Assembly (NCBI RefSeq): GCF_021729155.1
Contig: NZ_JAJQYA010000002.1
Coordinates: forward strand, 124,001-188,000
Length of the DNA stretch: 64,000 nucleotides
Direction of reading: 5' to 3'
From: Membranihabitans marinus
Lineage (GTDB): Bacteria > Bacteroidota > Bacteroidia > Chitinophagales > Saprospiraceae
This document shows positions 57,132-64,000 of the stretch, one piece after another. Position numbers and translations under genes: made by a program. Each line of letters opens with the position of its first letter. Within the stretch, counting starts at the first letter, position 1. The notes beneath the pieces are model-generated. The model saw only the letters and a program-made list of their open reading frames with translations, was not told where the DNA came from and ran no database searches.

Positions 57132-57671
57132 TTGGAAAGAATATTAATAGATATCGAGGCTACGTGTTGGGATGGTTATCACAGCAATAGCGAACAAGAG
57201 ATTATAGAAATTGCAGGTATTAAGTTAAATGCTTTCTCAGAAACCGTCGATACCTTTACATCCTTGGTTCAACCCGTAATCAATCCAGTACTATCTTTTT
57301 ATTGTAAGAATTTAACTCAAATTCGACAATCCGATATTTATGCAGCCCCAGTATTTGAAGAAGTCTATGAAGATTTTATGGATTGGGCAGATATCAACCA
57401 AGATACCTACTTTGTATCTTGGGGTGATTTTGATCGCAATATATTTAATATAGAATGCGAAAGAGCTGGCTATTTTTATGGAATAGATAATCATATCGAT
57501 CTTCGAAAAAAGTATGCAGAATTAAAAGGAGTTTCAGAAAGAATTGGACTGCAGAAAGCATTGGAATTTGAAGAACTCGATTTTGATGGTCAAGCACATC
57601 GGGCTTATCCAGACACCTATAATATGCAGAAAATATACCATAAATATTTAGGGGATTGGACGGTGCAATAA
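57132..57671 (+). CDS. DEDDh-type 3'-5' exonuclease (KapD-like)
   Basis: A 179-residue exonuclease of the DnaQ-like superfamily. The first metal-binding motif is ILIDIEATCWDG (DxE). YFVSWGDFDRNIFNIECERAG supplies the second aspartate region, and FDGQAHRAYPDTYNMQKIY the histidine and last aspartate. This arrangement is close to the KapD/ERI-1-like group that trims structured RNA or DNA 3' ends. The start codon appears to be TTG at 57132, 11 bp after the acyltransferase stop; the conserved domain begins four residues later, and no in-frame ATG precedes it. It is the last gene of the engB cluster. Confidence 0.85.
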   Translation: MERILIDIEATCWDGYHSNSEQEIIEIAGIKLNAFSETVDTFTSLVQPVINPVLSFYCKNLTQIRQSDIYAAPVFEEVYEDFMDWADINQDTYFVSWGDFDRNIFNIECERAGYFYGIDNHIDLRKKYAELKGVSERIGLQKALEFEELDFDGQAHRAYPDTYNMQKIYHKYLGDWTVQ

Positions 57672-57880
57672 ACCGATTTATTATAGATTTTTTCATGTCT
57701 TATTACTCTCTTTGTCTTTTCTAGTGGTTTTTTCTTTATGATATCGGTATATGCCTTATCCCATCTACATCGTAAGATTATATATTTTCTTTAATTTCTT
57801 TGAAATATAAGTTTGGAAAGCGCTTTAAATTTTTTACTTTTAACCGGCTTATCGTTGATTGAGATAAGGATATAGGCCTT

Positions 57881-58539
57881 TTATAATTGTTAAGTTTTAT
57901 GATGTCGGTTAAGATTTTGAATGACTGAATATGACTGAGCATAGTTGTCCGAAGGATGACTGAACATGACTGAATGTAGTTGCTCGAAGAGCAACCCAAT
58001 TGATTAAATATCAATTGGATGAAGGAACCGAGGGATCCATCCATCGGGTGTGACCGAGCGAAGTGCGCAGCACCATTGATCCTAAATGGATCAATGGCGA
58101 GGGAACCGGAGCCACTGTGCTCCGGCGTGACTACAATAAAAATCGATAGGTTTTTAGCCACTGTGCTCCTGGTGGGTGAGCCTAGAGGAGGGAACCACGA
58201 CCACAGGGTCGTGGGTGTGAACGAGCGAAGTACGAAGTATCCAATGTCCTTAATGGACATTGGGTGAGAGAAGTTACGACCTCCGTGTCGTGACAACAAT
58301 ACATTAAAATTGACAAGTATAAACTATAATTGAAGTAATAATAAAATAGCCGTGAAGGAGCCGAAATCTCCGCGTTTCGGGAGGGCTGGGGATGAAGGAA
58401 TTCATGTCCTCTGTGGTAAGACGACGCATCATTATAGTAAGTTAAATTATTGCTGATATAAACAAAATAATAAATCGCAATCCGAAATATTTTAAACGCA
58501 ATGCATTGCGTCTATGTAGTAAAACGAAGTATAATAGAC
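57881..58539. repeat. Mosaic hairpin repeat, block D (longest, mostly reverse orientation)
   Basis: About 660 bp. The left end (57881-57908) resembles the right ends of blocks B and C; the right end (58522-58539) is a weaker inverted match. Short-loop hairpins: 57944-57960 (GTTGTCC/GGATGAC, two G-U) and 57979-57995 (GTTGCTC/GAGCAAC). TAAAT- or TTAAT-loop stems: 57996-58018 (CCAATTGAT), 58073-58097 (CCATTGATCC), 58241-58263 (CCAATGTCC), all perfectly paired. 7-6-7 hairpins: 58028-58047 (one mismatch), 58106-58125 (CCGGAGC/GCTCCGG), 58195-58214 (CCACGAC/GTCGTGG), 58274-58293 and 58361-58380 (one G-U each). A 16-bp palindrome lies at 58496-58511. Positions 58268-58360 match block A inverted. Long open frames here cross unrelated modules and are not genes. 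Confidence 0.87.
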
Positions 58540-58589
58540 AATAATAAACGTATTTGGTATTATTTCCTTTAATTTTTTAAAAAACACCT

Positions 58590-59765
58590 ATGAGATATTT
58601 AAAGTCCACCCTGCTAATCACTTTTCTCTCTCTCTTTTTCAATACTCATCTGATGATGGCTCAATCCGAAGTTCTTTGTCAAAGTTATTATTGGACAGAA
58701 GATGAAGCCAATTTAAAGCTCAAAGAGTTTGCCAAACAATGGGATGATATTGCATCATGGGAGCATAGAGCAGCTAAGATTAAACAAGGGATATTGGATG
58801 GTATGCAGTGGGAAAAAATGCCTAAGATTGAAGGCAATTTTAATCCAATTATTCGCAAGACTAGAAAAATGGATGGGTATATCGTTGAAAATATTGCTAT
58901 AGAAAGCTTCCCAGGCTTTTATATTACAGGAAATCTTTATCGCCCCATAGAGTCCAAAGGTAAACATGCAGCGATATTGAGTCCTCACGGTCATATGATG
59001 GACAAACGATTAAAAGAAGATGTACAATATCGATGTGCGGTGTTGGCAAAAATGGGTGCTATAGTATTCGCCTATGATATGGTGGGGCGAGGGGAATCTC
59101 ATCAAGTAAGTCACGATATTCCGATTGCTTTGACACTTCAGACCTTTAACAGCCAGCGAGTACTGGATTATTTATTGTCAAGAGAGGATGTAGATGGCAG
59201 TCGAATCGGAATGACTGGTGGTTCTGGTGGTGGAACTCAAACTTTTATATTAACAGCTATCGACGATCGAATAACCGTATCAGCTCCAACTGTTCAGGTC
59301 TCTGCGCATTTCTTTGGGGGATGTGTATGTGAGAGCGGTATGCCAATCCATAAAAGACCTACACATCAAACCAATAATGTCGAAATAGCTGCATTGTGTG
59401 CACCTAGACCATTGTTGTTGATTTCGAATGGCGGAGATTGGACCCATAATACACCTCGTATAGAGTATCCCTATATTCGATCAGTCTATGAGTTGTATGA
59501 CAAAGAACACAAAGTGGAGAATGTTCACTTACCAGCAGAAAAGCACGATTACGGTTATACAAAGCGCGCTCCAATGTATATGTTTATGAATCACTATTTA
59601 AAACTCAATAAAGGTTCTTTGGGTTTTAATCCAAGTGTAGACGAAAGCTTTGTGACCATACTGTCTATGGACGATTTGAAAGTGTTTAGTGATGGACAAT
59701 CAATTCCTTCCAATGCTTTGAAAGGAGATGAGGCCGTCATGGAATACTTGGGGTTTGATTTGTAG
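58590..59765 (+). CDS. Exported alpha/beta hydrolase, acetyl xylan esterase-like
   Basis: A 391-residue secreted hydrolase. The signal peptide ends near MMAQSEV. The nucleophile serine is in GMTGGSGGGTQTFI (about residue 213), within the GxSxG-like GGSGGG elbow. A candidate acid is in LLLISNGGDWTHN, and the histidine in PAEKHDYGYTKR. SPHGHMMDKRL and GAIVFAYDMVGRGES form the conserved strands. This matches the acetyl-xylan-esterase-like / Abhydrolase_7 type found in Bacteroidota carbohydrate use; the natural substrate is unknown. It stands alone between repeat blocks D and E. Confidence 0.82.
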   Translation: MRYLKSTLLITFLSLFFNTHLMMAQSEVLCQSYYWTEDEANLKLKEFAKQWDDIASWEHRAAKIKQGILDGMQWEKMPKIEGNFNPIIRKTRKMDGYIVENIAIESFPGFYITGNLYRPIESKGKHAAILSPHGHMMDKRLKEDVQYRCAVLAKMGAIVFAYDMVGRGESHQVSHDIPIALTLQTFNSQRVLDYLLSREDVDGSRIGMTGGSGGGTQTFILTAIDDRITVSAPTVQVSAHFFGGCVCESGMPIHKRPTHQTNNVEIAALCAPRPLLLISNGGDWTHNTPRIEYPYIRSVYELYDKEHKVENVHLPAEKHDYGYTKRAPMYMFMNHYLKLNKGSLGFNPSVDESFVTILSMDDLKVFSDGQSIPSNALKGDEAVMEYLGFDL

Positions 59766-59945
59766 AAGAATATATTTTCTATAAGATAGTCTGAAAAGCT
59801 AGGATTACGGAGGCCAAAATATTTAAAATAATTTATGCAATCACAGCTAGACGTAGAGATCCAATGCCTAATGTCCTTCAATATCATCCATTTAGAATAA
59901 CGTAATTGAGTTGTGTTCAAAATACGCTATCGAATTATGGAGGAA

Positions 59946-60512
59946 TTATGCCGGATCCTGTGGTCAGTCCATCCGAAAAACAGTGGCGAACCCAGCAGAG
60001 GGGCAGTGGCTATTCGCTACTAATTTGAAATGTGATCACGCCTCGGCATAGAGACACTACTGAATGAAGTAGTCTGAAAGACTACCAAATGCCCTTAATG
60101 GATGACCGAGGAAAGTGCGTATCACCATTGATCCTAAATGGATCAATGGCGAGGGAAGACGACCACTGTGTCGTGGGTGGGGATGCCAGGATGAAGGAGC
60201 CGAAACCTTCGTGTATCTGGTGGGTTGGCCTTGCGTCTCCAAAATACCTAACAATTAGAATGTTCTCTCTTCATTTTGGTAATTGGCTATTGATATAGGG
60301 AGTAATCACGTCGGAAGGCAGAATTCCTGAAGATTTACGGTGCAATCACGCCGGAGCCAGTGGCTAAATACCTATCGAACTACAGGGCAGTCACGCCTCG
60401 GCCGGGAGGCCTCGGTTCCTTCACCAAAGGTCGATTTACGACCTTTGGTTGCCCTAAAGGGCAACTACGTTCAGTCATATTCGGTCATGCTCGGTCATAT
60501 TAATGGTATTTG
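59946..60512. repeat. Mosaic hairpin repeat, block E (mixed orientation)
   Basis: The left part (about 60030-60230) is reverse-oriented. It holds a short-loop hairpin at 60069-60085 (GTAGTCT/AGACTAC), a truncated TTAAT-loop module at about 60085-60101 lacking its right arm, the TAAAT-loop stem 60125-60149 (CCATTGATCC, same as block D), and a partly paired 7-6-7 hairpin at 60157-60176. The right part (about 60345-60505) is forward-oriented; 60358-60465 is identical, inverted, to 43891-43998 in block C, followed by several copies of the decamer-like word TCGGTCATAT. Clear terminal inverted repeats are lacking. The flanks 59766-59945 and 60513-60763 show no gene. Confidence 0.82.
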
Positions 60513-60763
60513 AATTATTCCGAGTATGGATAAGAGTATGGATGGTCTTTCACTTTAAATACAATTATTTGTAGTGAGGGATTTGAGGTATATAACTTAT
60601 TCAAAGAATGGATTCATTAAATAAGTTATATTTATACTGTTAAGCGATCATGTTCAATACATTAAACCTTAAAACCCTGTGTATATCCATCGATATAGTG
60701 GTTTTGTAGAAATCTTTTTCAAATATTTAAAGTATTGACTTATTTAAGGAAAAATTTAGTCGA

Positions 60764-62167
60764 ATGAAATCAGTTCTATCTTTCTCATTTTTTTTCTGCT
60801 ATATATTTACTTATGGACAAGATGTATGGACTATTGAACATGCATTGCAACATGCGGAAGAGCATAGTTTTGCCATAATTCAAGCAAGACATCAAATATT
60901 ACAGGCTGATATCGATTACCGTGCGGCCAAACAACAGCGAATACCTTCACTGTCTGCCTCAAGTAATTACAACTTTAATTATGGACGAACAATCGACCCT
61001 ACTACAAATAATTTTACTGGAGAAAGTAATACCAGTCAAAGTGCGGGAATAAATGCCGGTGTGCAATTGTTCAGTGGGGGAAGAATCCATAAACAGGTTC
61101 AGGATGCGGGTTTGAGTCGGGAAGTTGCTATGCTGGATAAGGATGCAACCCTTCAAGATATACAATTGAGAGTAGTAGAATCTTTCTTTAATGTATTATT
61201 TTCAAAAGAAAATGTAACCATAGCAGAATCCAATCTTAGTCTCTTGGAAGAGCAGCGGTCTAGAACGGCCAAACAAGTAGACGCCGGTGCCATGCCCCAA
61301 AACGAATTATTGGAAATAGAAGCTGAAACGGCTAGTGCTGAACAGCGATTGATTTCTGCAGAAAATCAACTGGAATTGGCATCATTACAATTTAAACAAC
61401 TGTTGCGTCTTCCTGCTGAAGAAGATGTGGCATTGGCTTATCCCGACATAGATGATGAAGCTATGCGTAACTGGGAAGTTATGCCACGAGAGGAATTGGT
61501 TACCAAAGGATTGAAAATATCACCGCAAATTCAATCTGCAGATCTTCAGATGGATCGGGCAAAATTAAATATAGGCATCGCCAAATCAAGGTATTCTCCG
61601 TCTATTGGCTTGGGTGGTTCCTTCAATACCAACTTTTCATCGGTGAGGAGGAGTTCGGTATTGACAGGTACTCAAATCAATGAACAGCAGGCTTATATCA
61701 ATGGGGAGGCCTTTACTGTGGGGTTGGAAAGCCCTATCTATCAATTTAATTCGATTCCCTATCTCGATCAACTGAATGAAAACTGGGGTTTGGGACTGGG
61801 GTTGTCATTATCCATTCCCATTTATTCCCAAGGCCAACTCAAAGCGGGAGTGGAAAGAGCTAAAATATATTATAAGGACGCTGTCAATTATAAAGAAGAA
61901 GTAACTCAGGTCCAACGACAGCGATATGAACAAACCTTACTCGATATGCAATCTGCCCATCGAAGCTATATGGCAGCTTTGAAGTCGGTGGAAGCATCTA
62001 CTCGTTTTTTTGAAAATATATCGATGAGTTATTCCTTGGGAGCTTCCAATAATTTTGAATTGATCAACGCCCAAAATCGCAAAGAACAAGCGGAACTTAA
62101 TTTAATTATATCAAAGTTTGATTATTTGGCTCGAAGAAAAAGTTTGGAAATATTTATGAAAGAATAA
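60764..62167 (+). CDS. TolC-family outer-membrane efflux protein
   Basis: A 467-residue trimeric outer-membrane channel subunit used by efflux pumps or type I secretion. It has a signal peptide (FSFFFCYIFTYGQ), then the two long coiled-coil hairpins of the TolC fold. Visible repeats include IIQARHQILQADIDYRAAKQQR and the matching second half NIGIAKSRYSPSIGLGGSF, with LELASLQFKQLLRL and ANNFELIN-like turn sequences (SLGASNNFELINAQNRKEQ). No membrane-fusion or inner-membrane pump gene is adjacent; a DUF2064 transferase gene follows 12 bp later, so partners are elsewhere. Confidence 0.9.
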   Translation: MKSVLSFSFFFCYIFTYGQDVWTIEHALQHAEEHSFAIIQARHQILQADIDYRAAKQQRIPSLSASSNYNFNYGRTIDPTTNNFTGESNTSQSAGINAGVQLFSGGRIHKQVQDAGLSREVAMLDKDATLQDIQLRVVESFFNVLFSKENVTIAESNLSLLEEQRSRTAKQVDAGAMPQNELLEIEAETASAEQRLISAENQLELASLQFKQLLRLPAEEDVALAYPDIDDEAMRNWEVMPREELVTKGLKISPQIQSADLQMDRAKLNIGIAKSRYSPSIGLGGSFNTNFSSVRRSSVLTGTQINEQQAYINGEAFTVGLESPIYQFNSIPYLDQLNENWGLGLGLSLSIPIYSQGQLKAGVERAKIYYKDAVNYKEEVTQVQRQRYEQTLLDMQSAHRSYMAALKSVEASTRFFENISMSYSLGASNNFELINAQNRKEQAELNLIISKFDYLARRKSLEIFMKE

Positions 62168-62179
62168 TATCTTCGAACG

Positions 62180-62791
62180 ATGAAGGATATAGGAGTAATT
62201 GTCTTTATTAAAAATTTTGAACTCGGTACGGTTAAGACTCGATTGGCTAAAGGATTAGGGGATGAAGAAGCCCTTTCTATCTATAAACAATTGGTAGATA
62301 TTACTTTGACTGAACTAGCGAAAACAGGTTTGCCGACTCATGTTTTTTTTAATCAATATGTGGATCAGGATATTGTGAGTCAATATGGTCGGTCAAATTT
62401 TGTCTACCACATTCAAGAAGGAGAAGATTTGGGCCAGAAGATGGATCACGCTTTTCAAAAGGTCTTGCCTTTGCACGATGGAGTTCTCATAATGGGCACA
62501 GACTGTCCATACTTTAAATCCGATAATATTTTAAATGCTTGTAAATTATTGTCTTCGAATGCTGCTGTAGTAGGACCAGCCAATGATGGAGGCTATTATT
62601 CCTTGGGTTTAAGCCAATACATCGATGTGTTTTCTAATATAGAATGGTCATCGTCATCGGTGTATCAAGATACCATCTCTAGATTGGAAGCTCTTCAATT
62701 ATCCTATGATACCTTACCGGCCTACGACGATATCGATTATGAAGCCGATTGGATAAAATATATTAATAGTCGAACTGATATGAATTTTTAA
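62180..62791 (+). CDS. DUF2064 / TIGR04282 family nucleotidyl- or glycosyltransferase-like protein
   Basis: A 203-residue protein with a GT-A-like fold. The start IGVIVFIKNFELGTVKTRLA matches the family's nucleotide-binding loop (PxxGxVKTRLA type). The metal-binding aspartates are in LIMGTDCPYFKSDNI, and GPANDGGYYSLGL is the conserved substrate block. Members are often called rSAM/selenodomain-associated transferase 1, and their true reaction is unknown. It starts 12 bp after the TolC-like gene, so the two may be co-transcribed. Confidence 0.88.
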   Translation: MKDIGVIVFIKNFELGTVKTRLAKGLGDEEALSIYKQLVDITLTELAKTGLPTHVFFNQYVDQDIVSQYGRSNFVYHIQEGEDLGQKMDHAFQKVLPLHDGVLIMGTDCPYFKSDNILNACKLLSSNAAVVGPANDGGYYSLGLSQYIDVFSNIEWSSSSVYQDTISRLEALQLSYDTLPAYDDIDYEADWIKYINSRTDMNF

Positions 62792-62814
62792 AGAGTTCGT
62801 TAAGTAGTCCTAGG

Positions 62815-63237
62815 TTATATTTTTATTGTCATTGTCGTCAATCTACTTGTGCAAACCAAGTTTTGTCTCTCGTCGAATAATTCGATATTCCATACTTGAA
62901 GCTGTTTCCCGATTTTTGCTGGACGAACTCTTCCCGTAACCAGGCCAGATCTCACCGAACGGAGGTGATTGGCATTGATTTCTATACCCACTGCCGCTTC
63001 TTCTTTAGGATTTTGGATGCATAGACTGGCTGCCACACTCCCCAGGGTTTCTGCAAGTGCCACTGATGCACCACCATGTAATAATCCCATGGGTTGCTTG
63101 TTTCTTTCGTCTACAGGAATGGTGGCTTCCAAAAAGTCATCGCCAATTTGTGTAAAAGAAAGGCCCATGTTTTCACCCATGGTGTTTTTAGAGAGGGCAT
63201 TTAATTCAGACAATGTTATTTCTTGCTTCCAAATCAT
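62815..63237 (-). CDS. Hotdog-fold acyl-CoA thioesterase (MenI/YdiI-like)
   Basis: A 140-residue single hotdog domain. The signature GLLHGGASVALAETLGS (residues 52-68) carries the catalytic glutamate and the HGG turn. GIEINANHLRSVRSGLVTG and the C-terminal LVCTSRLTTMTI complete the family pattern. The closest known functions are 1,4-dihydroxy-2-naphthoyl-CoA hydrolase (menaquinone synthesis) and EntH-type proofreading thioesterases. Menaquinone synthesis would fit a Bacteroidota host, but no men gene is adjacent. It is divergent from the ArsC-like gene. Confidence 0.88.
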   Translation of the reverse strand: MIWKQEITLSELNALSKNTMGENMGLSFTQIGDDFLEATIPVDERNKQPMGLLHGGASVALAETLGSVAASLCIQNPKEEAAVGIEINANHLRSVRSGLVTGRVRPAKIGKQLQVWNIELFDERQNLVCTSRLTTMTIKI

Positions 63238-63276
63238 TTTTCCTATATTTCAAATTTTTAATAAGTGTTGCAATAT

Positions 63277-63615
63277 ATGGAAATTTATCACAATCCGAGA
63301 TGTCAGAAATCTAGGCAGGCATTATCCCTCTTAGAAGAAAATAAAGTTGAGGTTAAAATTAAAAAATACCTAGTTGATCACCCTAGTAAACAAGAACTGG
63401 CTTCTTTGATCAAAAAATTGGGAATTCGACCTTTGGAATTGATTAGAAAGAATGAAAAATTGTACAAAACAGAGTATAAGGACCAGGAGCTCAGTGACGA
63501 TGAATGGTTGGATGTTTTGGCAGAAAATCCATCATTAATTGAACGTCCCATTTTTATCAAAGGCGACAAAGCGGTTATTGGTAGACCTCCAGAAAATGTA
63601 TTGACTTTATTGTAA
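63277..63615 (+). CDS. ArsC/Spx-family arsenate reductase-like protein
   Basis: A 112-residue glutaredoxin-coupled ArsC family protein. The conserved active-site cysteine is in MEIYHNPRCQKSRQAL (C10), and the substrate-binding arginines are in RPIFIKGDKAVIGRPPENVL. I choose the ATG at 63277 because family members begin exactly with this MxIYHNPRC sequence; GTG at 63265 would add four residues. The YfgD-type members are not always true arsenate reductases, and no ars genes are nearby. The last 9 bp overlap the end of the convergent miaA. Confidence 0.85.
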   Translation: MEIYHNPRCQKSRQALSLLEENKVEVKIKKYLVDHPSKQELASLIKKLGIRPLELIRKNEKLYKTEYKDQELSDDEWLDVLAENPSLIERPIFIKGDKAVIGRPPENVLTLL

Positions 63616-64000
63616 TTTATCTTCAACCCAATTTCTAAGCATTTGGATGTCATTGGGATTGATGGCTTGTAAGTTAGGGTTTTTTCTCAACCAGGTCAAT
63701 TGTCTTTTGGCATAGTTGCGACTGTGTTGTTTTATTTTGTCTATGGCATAGAGTAAATCGTATTGACCATCGAAATAATCCAAGATTTCTCTATATCCTA
63801 CTGTGTCCAGAGCTACAGTGTGTTGAAAGGGTAACAATTGTAGGACTTCATTGATAAGACCTTGATCAATCATTTGGTCGACTCTACTATTGATTCTTTC
63901 GTAGAGTTCTGGTCTGTCTCTATGAACGGCAAAATGACCTACATTATAATCATCGAGAATGGATGGACTGGTTTCAAATTCAGATAGTGATTTTTGAGTT
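63607..64000 (-). CDS. miaA: tRNA dimethylallyltransferase MiaA, C-terminal part (cut by window end)
   Basis: Adds a dimethylallyl group to N6 of adenosine 37 in UNN-reading tRNAs. The visible frame runs open to the window edge, so the gene begins beyond it. The C-terminal 131 residues include HRDRPELYERINSRVDQMI, LDTVGYREILDYFDG and IKQHSRNYAKRQLTWLRK, all diagnostic of MiaA. The Walker A P-loop is outside the window. It overlaps the convergent ArsC-like gene by 9 bp. Confidence 0.93.
   Translation of the reverse strand, partial: TQKSLSEFETSPSILDDYNVGHFAVHRDRPELYERINSRVDQMIDQGLINEVLQLLPFQHTVALDTVGYREILDYFDGQYDLLYAIDKIKQHSRNYAKRQLTWLRKNPNLQAINPNDIQMLRNWVEDKLQ

Noticed and set aside
57778-58299. 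173-codon minus-strand frame across block D
   Set aside because: Long only because the modules are GC-richer and lack stops. The peptide shows repeated words derived from the hairpins and no protein-like family.
60057-60298. 65- and 69-codon frames on opposite strands in block E
   Set aside because: Both are by-products of the self-complementary modules.

Overview
The window looks like a piece of a low-GC Bacteroidota chromosome, most likely Saprospirales or a close relative. The evidence is a very large secreted protein with a type IX secretion (T9SS) C-terminal sorting domain, a bacillithiol BshC, a Bacteroidota-type arginine decarboxylase, a yajC/DUF1573 pair, several candidate -7 boxes of the form TAnnTTTG, and few recognisable Shine-Dalgarno sites. 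Genus-level placement is inference.

Layout. 1-6121: the end of a TrpB2-type tryptophan synthase, a GMC oxidoreductase with its small partner, a PKD-like protein, a lipoprotein and an exported TIM-barrel protein. 6122-11461: mutS and a methyltransferase between two intergenic repeat blocks (A and B). 11462-17740: DUF2461, purB, ppk1, MarC and a small membrane protein. 17809-26207: a D-2-hydroxyacid dehydrogenase, acs, an aspartate aminotransferase and an acyl-CoA carboxylase beta subunit. 26377-33761: a 1475-residue T9SS cargo protein, a glycosidase-like protein and arginine decarboxylase. 34084-43656: small membrane ORFs, then an information and central metabolism cluster (trmN6, pseudouridine synthase, pyrG, trmH-like, yajC, DUF1573, aroK, a membrane-anchored subtilase, trxB, fbaA). 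43657-47445: repeat block C, an IS1595-type transposase and poorly coding sequence. 47446-57671: dnaG, dapB, hemE, accD, bshC, an outer-membrane barrel, engB, an acyltransferase and an exonuclease. 57672-64000: repeat blocks D and E around an esterase, then a TolC-like protein, a DUF2064 transferase, a thioesterase, an ArsC-like protein and the end of miaA.

Most genes are ordinary housekeeping genes. The unusual content is a family of intergenic mosaic elements (blocks A-E). They are built from short modules, each a hairpin with fixed arm and loop lengths (7-6-7; 8 to 11-5-8 to 11; 7-3/4-7; 4-3-4). Stem sequences differ from copy to copy, but in most copies the two arms still match. Three blocks (B, C, D) end in related inverted sequences like those of MITEs. 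Segments of 93 bp (A/D) and 108 bp (C/E) are nearly or exactly identical in inverted orientation tens of kilobases apart. No protein gene inside the blocks is credible. I regard this family as the best candidate for something undescribed here.

The transposase next to block C is full length but appears to lack the expected catalytic acidic residues. Several small ORFs or fragments (6601-6759, 33927-34251, 34381-34476, 45445-45594, 47148-47372) sit in otherwise empty gaps. I saw no rRNA, tRNA, CRISPR array, prophage or riboswitch.
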